Below, one piece after another: positions 10,258-22,040 of a stretch of DNA of 64,000 bases; position 1 is the stretch's first letter; each line of letters opens with the position of its first letter. Source of the stretch: Gracilaria gracilis (Eukaryota; Rhodophyta; Florideophyceae; Gracilariales; Gracilariaceae); assembly GCA_030374805.1 (NCBI GenBank), contig JARGSG010000006.1:744001-808000 (forward strand), read 5' to 3'. Both the position numbers and the translations under genes were made by a program. The notes beneath the pieces were generated by a model, which was not told the DNA's origin, searched no databases, and worked only from the letters and a program-made list of their open reading frames with translations.

Positions 10258-12210
10258 ATGTCTTGGAAGCTATTTGGGGCGGAGCCGGCGGTTACCCGCA
10301 GCCGCTCCCGTGATGATGGGGACGTTCCCGATGATCGGGTGGTTTCTAAAATCCCGATTCGGGCTGGTTCTACCCTCGCCGCGAAGGTTTCCTCTCGGAC
10401 TTCGAGCCAACACCGGGAATCCCGAGACCTTCCTTTGCCCTCGTTGGTCAGCCCTCGGCCTGTTGCCGGGCCTGCTCTAGTCGCTACTGGTCTGCCTTTG
10501 GCGTCCCAGGCAGAAGCCGCTGTTGCGAGATCCTTACCTCGCCGTGAGGCTGCCAACACCCCCTAGGGGAATTCTCTGGAGGACCAGGTACGCACTCTAC
10601 GTGCCTACCGCAATGCCTTTGTGCGGGAATTTCGAGCCCTCCGTGAAGTGGTCCAAAGTGCCCCCGCGAGGGATGTTGCTGAAGATCTCCGCGTACTGCG
10701 TTCTGATGTCAACAAAATGTTGGAGTGTTTGGGTTCGCCCGGCGCCTTCGTTGAAGGGATCGAGGAGCGCTTCAATCGCGTCCGAGCCCGTCCGGAGACG
10801 TTGGGGCGAACCATAACAATGGACAATAACTCACCGGATGATCCGCTTGCTGCCGTGTCACAACGCGCCCAGCGTGCTGGAACAGGCAAAGGCTGCCGGA
10901 GGTGGAAATCCAAACGCTACGACGATCATTCGGATACGCCGACCTCGTCGGATTCTAACCAGAGTCACTCGGATGGGTCTACTTCTTCTGACTCTGAGTC
11001 GGAGGATGGTCGTCGTGAACGCTCTTTTCCCTCTAAGCGGTCGTCTGCCACCCAGGGGGTGATTCGCTCCCGCACCAAGGGCAGGAAACACTCCGGACTC
11101 CGGGAATTGAAGCCTACGAATAGGATGTTCCGAAAATTACTTTCGTACCGATACTATTGGCTGGAGGATTCACCGCTGGATCACACACCCCGTGGAACGG
11201 AACGAGTGAAAGATTGCACCAAGCGGATGCAAGTTTTACTGAGGAACCAGAACTTTTCTGGAGAGGATTCAATTATGGTCTTGGATTTCCTCGCAAGCTT
11301 CATGGCGGAGGCCGGTATACTCGGACTGAACGAAGGACAGGCCTACGTGGCGCTGCCGTACTTTTTACGGCGAGTGGCCGAAGACCAATTTCACTCTGTA
11401 AGAGGTTCGTCGAGAGCCTCCAAAGGAAGGGTCACGTGCGGGCTGGAGGCCGTGCAGTACCTCTTGGGGTCGTACGCGACGAGTGATGCCATTCAGTCAG
11501 CGATCCTCGCTTTGAGGGATGCCAGACAGCTCCCCGAAGAGGTCGAAACCGATTACTCGGTGCGCCTCATCAAGGCGTTCCACCGCTGTAGCAATGTCTA
11601 CCCCGCTGGGGAACGTTCTACGATGTTCATTGATGGTCTGAGCCCAGCCATCAAGTCAATCGTAGCCCGGCGTCTGGAGGACAAACCGAGGATTACTTAC
11701 ATCGAGTTGGTCCAAGCCGCTCGCGCGGAGGGTGATGCACTACGTGCCCGTGGTCCTCAGTCGAGGGCGAGGCCATCTAAAGCGTTGGTAATGGAGGAAC
11801 GCTCCCCATCGCTCTCTCTAATCGCTGACGAACACCCTCAACAGGGATATGACAACGTCCAGCTTGCGCATGGCGAAGTCGCTTCCGTGCCGACCACGGA
11901 ACTCCCGTCCACGACGGATGCATCGTACGATACGGCGCTGGCCGACCCAGCGCTGTGCGCCGACAACCGTCGTATGATGGCACCTCCTATTCCCTTGTCG
12001 AATGGAGGTACCCGTTTTCAACGGCCTGGATGGAGAGACACCCGCCCTGCGCTTCGATTAGCCGATGCTTGGAATGGTAACCCACAAGCGGGGGCGTCCA
12101 GGCTAATTTGCCACTTGTGTTATACACATGGGCACACTTCGCCTCAGTGTCCCCTCTCGATGAGGGAGTTGCCAAAAGTAGTTGTCAACTACGAGGCACT
12201 CACTCCCTAA
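10258..12210 (+). pseudogene. gag: Gag polyprotein of element B with zinc knuckle (one in-frame amber stop)
   Basis: One frame runs from ATG 10258 (MSWKLFGAEP) to the stop at 12210 with a single TAG at 10564-10566, giving about 650 codons. After the stop it reads GNSLEDQVRTLRAYRNAFVREF, helical in character. Then come an acidic/serine tract (DSESEDGRRER) and a capsid-like region (LDFLASFMAEAGILGLNEGQAYVALPYFLRR ... TMFIDGLSPAIKSIV). Near the C-terminus is a CCHC zinc knuckle, CHLCYTHGHTSPQC, with exact C-x2-C-x4-H-x4-C spacing, typical of nucleocapsid. The protease frame that follows is offset by -1, as in many gag-pol arrangements. It is a pseudogene only by the amber codon; capsid and knuckle are intact. 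Confidence 0.8.
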
Positions 12211-12428
12211 GAAAACCGAGTCGTCTCGGTCGCATCTTATCTGCGCACCAAGACAGACTTCTCGCACGTCATCCCGCAATCGCGTCCACTCCCGGCAAGA
12301 CTGGTTGTCCCTGCTTCGCAGGTCGCTGATGCAAATGCCACTCGCGTGGTTAGCTCTCATCAAGGTGCCCACGCCCTCGTGGTTGAGGACCCTGAGACGC
12401 CGTCGCAGGCGGAAGACCAGAGAATCTA

Positions 12429-12708
12429 ATGAAGGGAGTCTTCTTTCAGGGAAAGGCGTCCTCAGAGTCGAGGTCGAGGACGCCCGAGGCGTCGTTGTCT
12501 CGCCCCCCGGTGAAGATCGTGTCAAGGAGTGACACCGCTGACGCGGATTCAGAACACTTGGGTGTTCTGCGTCGACCGTGGATACGGGTAAAGAATAACC
12601 GGATCCCCGATAGAATCATGGTCATGTCCAAGCGAAACTATAAAGTTTACGCTGACCTTGGCCTCAACCCCCAGTTTCTGGTGAGGTTTCTAACTGTCCT
12701 GGACACAG
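12429..12708 (+). pseudogene. N-terminal half of element B protease, cut at the catalytic motif
   Basis: The frame reads through IRVKNNRIPDRIMVMSK, VYADLGL and FLVRFLTVLDT and then meets the left end of the 17.7-kb insert at 12709. VLDT is the first part of the retropepsin D-T-G-A motif. The second part, GAGPNFV, resumes at 30402 in a compatible phase: one base from 12708 plus two from 30402 complete the Gly codon. The frame is -1 relative to gag. The ORF end seen at 12716 lies inside the insert and has no biological meaning. Confidence 0.8.
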
Positions 12709-12800
12709 CCCTATGAACAGTGATTCTGGGCTATTTACGGCCATAATTGTGCCGTAATTTATTCCAAAGAATTGGTACTGTGCCAAAACATGGCCCATAT
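12709..12800 (+). repeat. Left end of the giant transposon, subterminal repeats
   Basis: The terminal bases are CCCTATGAACAGTGATTCTG. Repeat units ATTGTGCCGTAATTT (12747 onward) and CTGTGCCAAAACATGGCCC (12778-12796) resemble units near the right end in inverted orientation. Such arrays bind the accessory transposase in CACTA elements; that role is inferred here. Confidence 0.55.
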
Positions 12801-13575
12801 GCAGCCTCCATACCGGAGGTCAATTTTCAAAAAAGAATTGAAGCGCCGTAATTATACCGAAGCGAGGTCGTAATTTTCTTGCTGTACAAGACATGGGCGG
12901 AATGCAGACGGTTACTGGTTATGCTCGGTCTGAAATACCGTGCCCGGCCTTCTGCACGGCCATCTAGACTTCACTGACCCACAACGGCTGACCGAAGCAG
13001 GACTGTGAAGAGGCAAAATTGGACCTCGTCGCCACCGTGCCTTGGTCGGTATCGCCACAAAGCTTGCCAGGTGTACTTCAAGAGTTGAAAACATGGACAG
13101 TACCAAGGAATCGCAGATAATGAGCGTGCTACACATCATTCTATCCCCCGTCTGAATCACCTGCGAGGGCAATGCAGGCCAGGCTGGCTTTTATCCGTGA
13201 AGGTCGTTTTCGCCACATTACGATTGTTCATCCCGAGAAGGCTTCGGTGCTTGGACTTGTCAATGTTGTCCACTAGCTATCCAATACACTCGTCAAAATG
13301 CATTGTCTACGGAGTGCACGTGATCGTATCCAAGCATCTTCATCTCGTGCAACTTTCTTCTGGCTCTCCTTAAACTTTGTGAAAGCCCCTTCCTGTTCAC
13401 TTGCTCTTGTGGCGGGCGAAACGGTGGTACATCCTTTAACCCTTCACCTTCAAAACAGGCGCCACACTCACTGTCATAGCATCAACGAACTCAGTTCTTG
13501 TGTAGTCTGCAGCAATTGCTTCCTCACAAAGAACAGTCACTGTTGCCCCATATCCGTACTGACAGTCTCTCCTAT
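12801..13575. other. Left flank inside the giant transposon
   Basis: It holds only short frames, all of uncertain meaning. It may include the 3' untranslated part of the minus-strand ZNFX1-like gene that ends at 13576. No element or RNA gene was recognised. Confidence 0.3.
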
Positions 13576-16500
13576 TCAGAAGCATTTTATGGCTGAGTCT
13601 TTCTCTGAAAATTCTTTCTCCGGAATAACCATATACACTATGTCGTATGTATTCGAAGCATCTGACAGCTGCTGTGGCTGCTGTACTTCAATTTCCTCCG
13701 CAGAAAACTCTCCACTATTTAAAGCATTCGTGTATAGATCAATATGACATTCCAACATCTCCTTGTACGCTAATGTCAACGCTTCCTCGTTGATTAATCC
13801 CAATTCTTCTAAACCTGTGACGCTGACTGAAGGAAGTAGGTTCTTAACTCGTTTGGTAAGGCTCTGCAACAGTGAATTACTATCAAACACACAGGTTTCT
13901 GAAGATAAATCGTTATTTCTCCTTTCATCCTTAGATCAACCCTCATGATTTGGGTCTCTGACATTGATCGCTTGCATATCAGCAAGCCCACTGTGGTAGC
14001 TTTCCCGAGTGCAAAACAGGCACGATTCAATCTCGAATCCTAGTCGGGGATCCTTTTCACCACAGGTCCATTTCACTTCGTGTCCACAAGGGAGCTTTCC
14101 AGTAACTTCCCGAGCACAATTTGCCGTCTTCCTAAAGCACTCAACCTTTGCAAAATTGATGTTGCACATGAAACACATCTTTTCAACAAAGGTAAGGAGC
14201 AGATTCGTTCCCAAGTCTGTGACACGGTACGGTTGCGTCATGTCCGCAACCACCGCAGGTGCTCACTTCAGTTTGTTCACAAGGCGATTCTAGTGCGGCA
14301 AATGTCTTACTACACTTCACATCTTATTCATGTCCACATTTCCTCTGAAGACGCGTAGTACACATGCACTCGGGCAGCCGGACATCGAATACCCGATTTG
14401 GTTTCCTTCTCCCTTCGACCACTACAGGACTTGTGAACTCATTTCGACCATCGAAAGCCACAGTGATTCGTGACGGAGGAGCATCATCCCATGGGACTAT
14501 TTGACTGATGGCTCCTTGTAAAGAACACTTAATTTTAACTGCATGCTGGCAGAGTGGAGAAACAGTTTCCACAATTAATCGACATGGTGGTGCCATCTGA
14601 GGTTCTGCCGCCCATTCAAACGCGCGACTGCAAGGAACATTTGCTTCTTCATGGCCACATAGTCTCCTATACGTGACTGGTTCAGTGCAGGGGGTTTACT
14701 CCCACAGCAGGATCACAGTAGCCGAGGCCAGCTTTCACGACAGGATCAGCTTCAGTGAGTCGACCCCCGGGTATTTTAGAGGTGACTAGCTTCTCAAGAT
14801 GACATGGCACTTCCACTTCGTGTGAGCAGGGAAAACGATTACAACTAATCAAAACAGGACACTGGGGCCTTTCCAGGGCTCGCAGCCGTTGAAGCTCACT
14901 ACACACACCGGGCCGCCCGCAGTGGAGCCGCTTACATGAAGAATACAGAAACAAGTCTTCAACAGGTTCCATACAATCAGGATAAGGCTCTTTTTGACGG
15001 TGACACATTGTAGAGAAGAAGTGTCCGCATGAAATTCTTAGATTCACCTTGGTTTTGCAGGGTGGGAGTCGTTTTGTTCGGAAGAGAGATTAGAACTCAG
15101 TGCAGTAGAGCTTGTTAGTCTTTTGCCCACATTTCCTTTGAACAACAAAGGAGCCTCCACACAAAGCACCTATTTTATTTACACGCGGGTTGAACGGGGG
15201 TGCATCTTCTATTACACTCTCGTCAGCTATAGTCTCCATGTCACCACTCTCATCAACGCGACTGATAAACAAGGAAGGAGGCTGACTGTTGACTATCGCT
15301 TTGAAATGCCAAGCCGTTTTGATCTCGTGTCCACATAACGTACTTACTTGCAGTACTTGCTCGTGACATACGCCCTCCTTGGAAGCATCTTTTGCTAGTT
15401 GAAATGCATCCACACACCGAACCATAATAGTATGTCCACAAGACCTGCGATACTTTGTCTTGGTAAGACACTCTGGAAAATCTTCTCCATCACGTATAGC
15501 ATGGGACCTACCAAGCTCTGTTTCAGATGGCCCATACTGTACGCCATGCAAAACAATCGGTGGAGATCTTGAGATGGATTCACCATCCTGTTCGGACCAG
15601 AACTCTCGAAGTGCCGTTGCTTCATAACAGCGAGAAGACAATACGTGGGAGCAGCGAGGGCGCGGCTTGGCAACCGTTTCAAGACAGGTTGGTGGGTTTT
15701 CGAGAGCAAGTTCTTCTACGCTGTCTTTGCAAGTCATACGGGTTTTGCAACCACATGGTCGTTCATGAGTCACAAGCACATAACATACCGGCGGCTCCTT
15801 TTCCCACATTCGACGTCTGTGACAAGTCTGTTTCTTTCGCTCGTGGCCACATGACGGATGAACGTAGTCATCGACTAGTTCTGAGCAGTCCCACAGCTCA
15901 ACGTCTCCCAACTCATTCCTCTGATAATTGCGACATCTTAGCATAACTGATTGAGAATATTCCGGCCGATTATACAAGACGGGAACTTCACATACAAAAC
16001 CCAATAACCCTTCAGCCAAATTAATCGAATCCGAAACTTTGAGTCTTACTTCGTGACAGTGAAGTGGAACCTCGCTATGAGACAAGCATGGCCTTGGTAC
16101 TAAGGCAGAGCATTGACTTCTATGCATTACTTACTAACGGTGAATGGCATGGAAGTGCACAAGTGTGACCACACCACGGCAAAGTGAAACCACAGAGCTT
16201 AGTACAGAAATGCTTGAAGTCCTTTGCTCCTATTGGAAATTCTTCTGCACTCGTTATATCTCGACTGACTTCATCGTGCCGTGGACAACAGATCGAGAGT
16301 TTTGAGCCGATAGCTCCTGAAGCTTCAACGGGATCTTTGTTCAACCCATTACTGACATTGAGATCTCTTAGAAGGCGACACCAATAAGCAGGCCCTTCAC
16401 CACCCTTGCTGTTCTTGGATACGGCCTCCGAAGAGCCAAAAATGTACAAACCAATCCGTGCGCGCGATAAAGAAACAACAACCGATTTCGTAGCGCTACA

Positions 16501-19483
16501 AATCGGTTTCCGGGTTGAGTGCTAACTAGTGACAAAATCACAATGTCATTCTCATCTCCTTGGTACTGGTCCACAGTCGAGACAAATATACGCTTCACTT
16601 TGTCATATGAAACATCCCTAAGTTCTCGAGTTATAGTGCGTTTTTGACCCTTGTAGGGGGTTATGATGGTGATAGACTCTGGTGGTACCCCGCTGTAGAC
16701 AAGCCAATGCGCAAGAGCCACACAAGCTTTGGCTTCTCCATAATTGCATCTCGAAAGCCCTACTGCACCCCGACATTCTTTCGTTTGGAGATCCCAGAAG
16801 AAAACTTTGGGCTTGACACCGGGTACGACCGCACCTTTTCCAACCCATAAATTCCTTTCTCCCGCTTGTCATTTTGCACGATGTCGAACAAATCGGAAGT
16901 CCCTAAGCTTGTCCCCAATTCATTGAGTTATTGTTGTTTTAAAGTCTTCGATACATGCTATGTCTTCGTACCCACAACGCGTTAAATCACATATGTTTGG
17001 TCGCATTCGACGTTGTACGTCAAGAACTGTGCACGAGGAGGGATCATTTAGCACCAATCTTTCGAAAAGTGAGACCTTAATGGAAGGGTGCGCAACTTGC
17101 ACGGAGAACCAGCATGGTTGCACGTACGCTGGGGGTTGCCGGAGATCACTAATTAGTTCAAGCTTTCGAAGGGAGCGTACTGAAAGCACAGAAGTGTGGG
17201 TTCCAAAACTTCACATGCTTCCTCGACAATCATGGCAAACGGCTCTGAAGCTCTCAAGGCATAAAGACGTCGAGTACCTCCAATCACAGTCGCACCAATC
17301 ACTCGTGCACTCTTTAATGAGTAAGCAGCAGCCTCGGACAACTCACGCCTTGAAAATTTAACGTAGCTGTCAGCAGTCTCTGCCAGAACAGCGTCAAGGA
17401 AAGAAGATACATGTCTCCATCGATGAAGTAGAGGCAGGTCCCAATGCCAGTCCTCAGGAGCTGCAGATATGCTCTCATCTTGATGGACGTTTGGGAACAC
17501 GGGTACTGCAGAATCTTCTACATCTGAATCTGACCCAGAAGCAGACTCAATGTCAACAATATCTTGAAGATGTCGCATTTGATCAGCGATATCCTCTTCA
17601 GATGATTCTGAGTCAGTTGAAGAGATGTCTGCTTCATCAAGAATGTGATCCTGAGACATTTCCGCTGCATCACTTCTAGCTTTGACATCCCCTGCACCAC
17701 TATTTTGCGTGAAACCTTTGCTTGTCAGTTCGGACTCCAGTTTTTTTGCAGTGACTATCTTCCGAGCCTCTCGAACATTGAGGGCTCTTTCTTTGACATG
17801 AGAGGAAGTTTCTTGGTTAGGAACACCACTTTCGATCATACTCAAAGCAGGTTTCACACCGTGCTCGTTCAGTTCAGTGTTGTTTCCAATCTCGTGGCTT
17901 CCAACACTCGGTTCATCAATGAGTGCCTCGCTATCTGGATTAACGAAACTATTTATCGACATTGTCCCGACAGTGCCTTTCCCCAGCACAAGTACAGCTG
18001 GATCATTATTTCGCAGCTGTTGCAGTTTATCGTCTGCACCAAGTGTCTCTGCATCGGACTCTACATCCTTGAGGACCTCATCTTGAAGGCTTTTTTCCAT
18101 TCCATCTGATTTATAAGACTCATCTCCTGATTCTGATTCCAATTTTGACTCCGATTCTGATTCGGAATCAGGTTTTTGAGTTTTGTGAACCACGCAGTAG
18201 AATGGTGCCTTATCGCAGGGCCTAGTTGCCCTGCACCTGCGCCCTTTAGAGGTTGTAACTTCGCATTGCATTGTCGTTCCAGATATTGCCTGATGCTCCT
18301 CAAAGCTTCTGCCCCTTTTCTCGTGCGTCACGCACTACTTTGCGTTCGAGGAACAAACTCTTTCATTACAAGTCTCCCCATTTGAAATGAGGTGCTCACT
18401 TAATTGATGACGACTACAAACGTTCCGAGGCGCATAATCTACCACGAGCTTATCCAAAGACAGACCCTTCTCACGACAATAGCGACATGTGTGAGCATTG
18501 CAGAACTGAGATTTATCGTCTCTCCGTGAACCACAAAGTTGTCCATCTAGAACGTTTCCACATCGATGCTTGGCACACAGTCTTGACTCTAGCATGGCAA
18601 AATCAACTACGTGACAAATACGATCCCATCCAATACAGTAGTGGTGTACACAGTATTGCTGCAAAGCATTTCGTAGGCCCCGGCTTTTCTGGCACTCTTG
18701 AACAGAGCACTTGTGGTCTATACAGAACTGAGAAGCTCCATCTAGATGTGCCAATCTGACAAAGTCAGGGTCACTGCAAGCGTACTGAAGACAAAGACGA
18801 CAACAGTTTATCGTACAAAAAGGTACAGTTGGAGCTACAAATACCTCTGAACAGCCATCGTGTCCACAGGAACGATTCTCATAAGCACTTGGACCACTAC
18901 TCGGTAGCACGGGAACAATTCCGTATTAAAGACAAACGATGCAAGGTTGATCTCGGCAAGTATCGGCCCCTTCCATTCTGGACTACTTGCAAATTGTACC
19001 TTGATATCTGCATCGATGGATTTCGCAAAAGTAAAGATCCTTCACCCTGGTTTCAAAGCAGCCTCGCACGCGACAACCGTGGAGTTCCCTGCAGAATGCC
19101 CCGGGCTTTTCACTAGGAAACAGAGAGTTTTCAGCAGAACATCGTGGTGGTGGTATTGAGCCAGCCAACCACTTGCCAAGTAAGAAATAGACTTGATCGG
19201 TGTGGCCTTCAAACCAATGCTCAGTGCCTTCTTGCAGTCCTTGCATGAATGCCCATAAGTCATAGTCATGTACGGTTGGTACACCCATCTCGGACTCTTG
19301 AAGCATCGAACCCTTGGGCTTGTGAACCGTGTAAAGCACCTTCAACGTGAAATAGCCAGCGACCCCCAGCAAAATATCCACACAATTAGTACGACCACGT
19401 TGCCTCCTATACAAAATGAATCCCGGAGCTGTGCGCCTGGGATTTGACAAGGTATTTTCAAATAATAGGGCAACGCAGTCCAT
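13576..19483 (-). pseudogene. ZNFX1-like SF1 helicase with NFX1-type zinc fingers and an N-terminal CxxHxC array (decayed cargo gene)
   Basis: Read on the minus strand. From 19483 to 17153 a single frame, with three internal stops, holds six or more short repeats of the form C-x2-H-x-C (FCIDHKC, YCVHHYC, LCAKHRC, FCNAHTC, FCEIHRC), a GRRC...YCVVH finger, a long acidic linker, and then a helicase segment: VIGATVIGGT and VEEACEVLEP, the ZNFX1-type motif II. In shifted frames follow VSLFERLVLND and DVQRRMRPNICDLT (16920-17189), then STVDQYQGDENDIVILSLVS and a SLSRAR-like motif VI region (about 16400-16600). Downstream, to 13576, are many NFX1-type CGH or Cys/His clusters (PWCGHTCALPCH, SCGHERKKQTC, LPCGHEVKWTC). 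ZNFX1 proteins act in small-RNA silencing and antiviral sensing; that role is family knowledge, not shown here. No Walker A GxGKT is visible before motif II, and at least four frameshifts and three stops make it non-functional as read. Confidence 0.75.
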
Positions 19484-19639
19484 TGCTTGAGTACAAAATA
19501 CTCACCCCTTGCTCGCATGTGAATTGTCTTGGAGGCAAAACCTCCATTCTCACCATAGCCTTATATGTCTACTAAACCATCGGTTATCAATCAGAACACG
19601 CTTGTAGTTACTTAGTACATGGTATCACATGGATGTCGC

Positions 19640-20340
19640 GACAAAACAAAAGGATGTGTATCGCATACGTTAATAAAACGTAGATACCAAAATGGTTTGA
19701 CGAAGGCTGGCGTGTTGTTTGGGTCAATGTAGTACCCAGATTTGGGAAAGGAGCTGAGGATCTATAACATTCCCAGTACTTGTGCATGTTTGACCCCCGC
19801 GAACAAAGACGACACCAATAAACCCATGCTTTGTCTGACAAACACGTTGAGAATCAGAACAATCGTGTAAAACAAGAATGTGTGAAACTTGGCATTCAAG
19901 CCGAAACCCCAGTACTTAAGTAAGGTGAAAAACATAGGTGCCATCATATCCACTGGAGGCTCCATTTGCCACCCGAAGGAACCGATCGGGAACATTGTTA
20001 GTACCAATGAAGCCACAGAGAGGTCAGGAGCAAGATTGTGTGTTGAATGAAAGAGACGTATCAACTGAAAGCACTGTATAGGCTGACAAGAGGTGACAAT
20101 ACGACGTCTACGTTTTCCTTCATGCTATGCTTGGGTTCATTACAACCCGATCGGCAGCCTCACATTACTTAGTCTGAAAGACTTGAAAGTTTCATCGTGC
20201 TACTCCTTGCTCATGGTAGTGAGAATACTGGCTGCAACAAACAAAGGCAAATCGCGAATACAACTGTTGCATACGTCAGTACGTTCCAAAATGCAGATTA
20301 AAAGCACACATGCGCAAATGAAAAGAATTTAGATTGTCAC
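19640..20340 (-). pseudogene. ABCG-type ABC transporter, membrane-domain relic
   Basis: On the minus strand 20064-19762 reads EPPVDMMAPMFFTLLKYWGFGLNAKFHTFLFYTIVLILNVFVRQSMGLLVSS, then VKHAQVLGML, a stop, and SSFPKSGYYIDPNNTPAFVKPFWYLRFINV. This is the order of the ABC2 membrane domain of ABCG half-transporters: a short D-M-M-A-P region, a hydrophobic pair of helices, QS-x-GLL, and the extracellular GYYID..PxF segment before the last helix. Upstream (20080-20340) further hydrophobic pieces occur with several stops. Only a part of the membrane domain is present and no ATP-binding cassette was seen. It is best read as a captured host-gene fragment inside the giant transposon. Confidence 0.55.
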
Positions 20341-22040
20341 CTACATCAACAAGAACGGGCTTTCAAGAGAAGTGCGGCGGCGCCCATGATGGCGGCGATA
20401 TCACCGATGATTTAGAACTTCTGCGGAAAGCCGGCGACAGGCCGGCAGGGAGTCCAGTTGGTGTTAAAGCGGTCGACGATAGTCATGCTGTAAGCGCAGA
20501 GAAAGTGGTTGACGAAGGTGCGACGCTGCGGCGATCGGGCGGTCACACTGAGAAAGACAACTCAGTGAGTTGGAGTTGACGAGAAGACGGGTGTCGGGGA
20601 AACGTAACAATCGGAGACGTGCAATACGTGTTACTCTTGGCTCTGTACAGACAGGTAATTGGTGAAGTAACACCGAAAGATGTAAGTACGGGCGACAGCC
20701 GCTCCGGAGACATGACATCCATTGTGCGGCTGATCTCGGTTGCGTTTGCTGCGCTAGGCCATTCTCGTCGCCGCCAGCTGCGAGACGACAAGAAGCGGGC
20801 ACTATTCGGTTCGGCCATTGCGCCGCGCTTCGTAGTGGCCGCTGCGCCCGGCGACGCGAAGGCGCGCGTGTTCAAAGTGGTGTCTGCGCTGCGGCGACAG
20901 TGGAATGGATGTCGGGGGGTAGGACGTGGCAAGAAGGTTTACGTGCTATATAGGGTACATCCGCGCCGCAAGCAGCGTCAGGGAAAGAGAGGTTTCCTCC
21001 ACCGCCGCTTCTCCCCCTTGCGTCTACATGGAGTTCACCTCGCGATGATACTGTTATCACGATATTGTCGCCATATGTGCAACGAGACCACGTTCTGCAG
21101 TAATCTAGAGTGTACGATTGTACTCCCTAACTCTGCCGTTCCAGTGCAGGCCTTGTAACCTTATCACAAGGATGTGTACTGTGCCACACGCCATCACGGC
21201 GTGATCCATGATGTGTTGATCTCTGTTACCCATGCTCCAAGTGCAGCTCCTCAGCCTCGCGCACAGCTCTCCTTACGCCGAATCTACGTGAATCGTTCAT
21301 GTGCCGCATGTCCTCTTTGCTTAGCAACACTGTTACTGCCGCATGCAAACCGTCATGTGCCCTTCGACGTGGTCCCCGCCGTGCAGAACGTCTCCACCCT
21401 TGGTACGAACAGACTCATTGCTGTGTTCGCAAAACTTCCACGACACATTCGCGCGGGCTTCTCATCACGTGTAACTCATATATCTCTGCTCCTCAAACAA
21501 AAGGATTTACTGGCTTTGATTTTTAATGCAGCTGTATATCGCTTCCATGACCCTTACGCAAACGCAGTGAGTTACACAAGGGGTGGAGCTCGCAAAGACA
21601 TGACGAATGAGCATAATTTCGAGTTGGGAACTTTTCTCTACTGAGAAAGCTGTTGCTTGTTCTTCGATTATTAATGCTTTTGCCGGACTATACCCTACAT
21701 TGATATCATCACATTGTCGTGCTGGTCGGGCTCTATGCGAAAAACTGTGGGGCGTAATCTTCTCATTGTGCTCAAAAGCATCGAGGGGATACTAGAGGTG
21801 CAAGTAATTCAGAAAATATTGGAGACATGTGTGAGAACAATAGTCCCAGATGTGGTAGCAAACATGAGCGAGCCAAGAAAGGGTTGACAAATGACATGAA
21901 CGGTGCTCATATAAAGCACTACCACAACAGTTTCTGCGTAAAGCATAGGTGCCCGTGGATTTCAGCGTTGTCAGAGTTGTACACTAGAAACCACTTCGCC
22001 CTCATCATGTGACTCCAGCCGGGGCTCGGGGTTATCATTT
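20341..22040. other. Internal region of the giant transposon without recognised genes
   Basis: 20350-21060 is GC-rich with frames open on both strands (for example 20619-21158 plus and 20543-20932 minus), neither with a recognisable domain. 21060-22040 is mixed in composition. Nothing here is called as a gene. Confidence 0.3.

Noticed and set aside
20619-21158. Plus-strand ORF of 179 aa inside the giant transposon
   Set aside because: The GC-rich stretch is open on several frames on both strands; no domain and no consistent frame.
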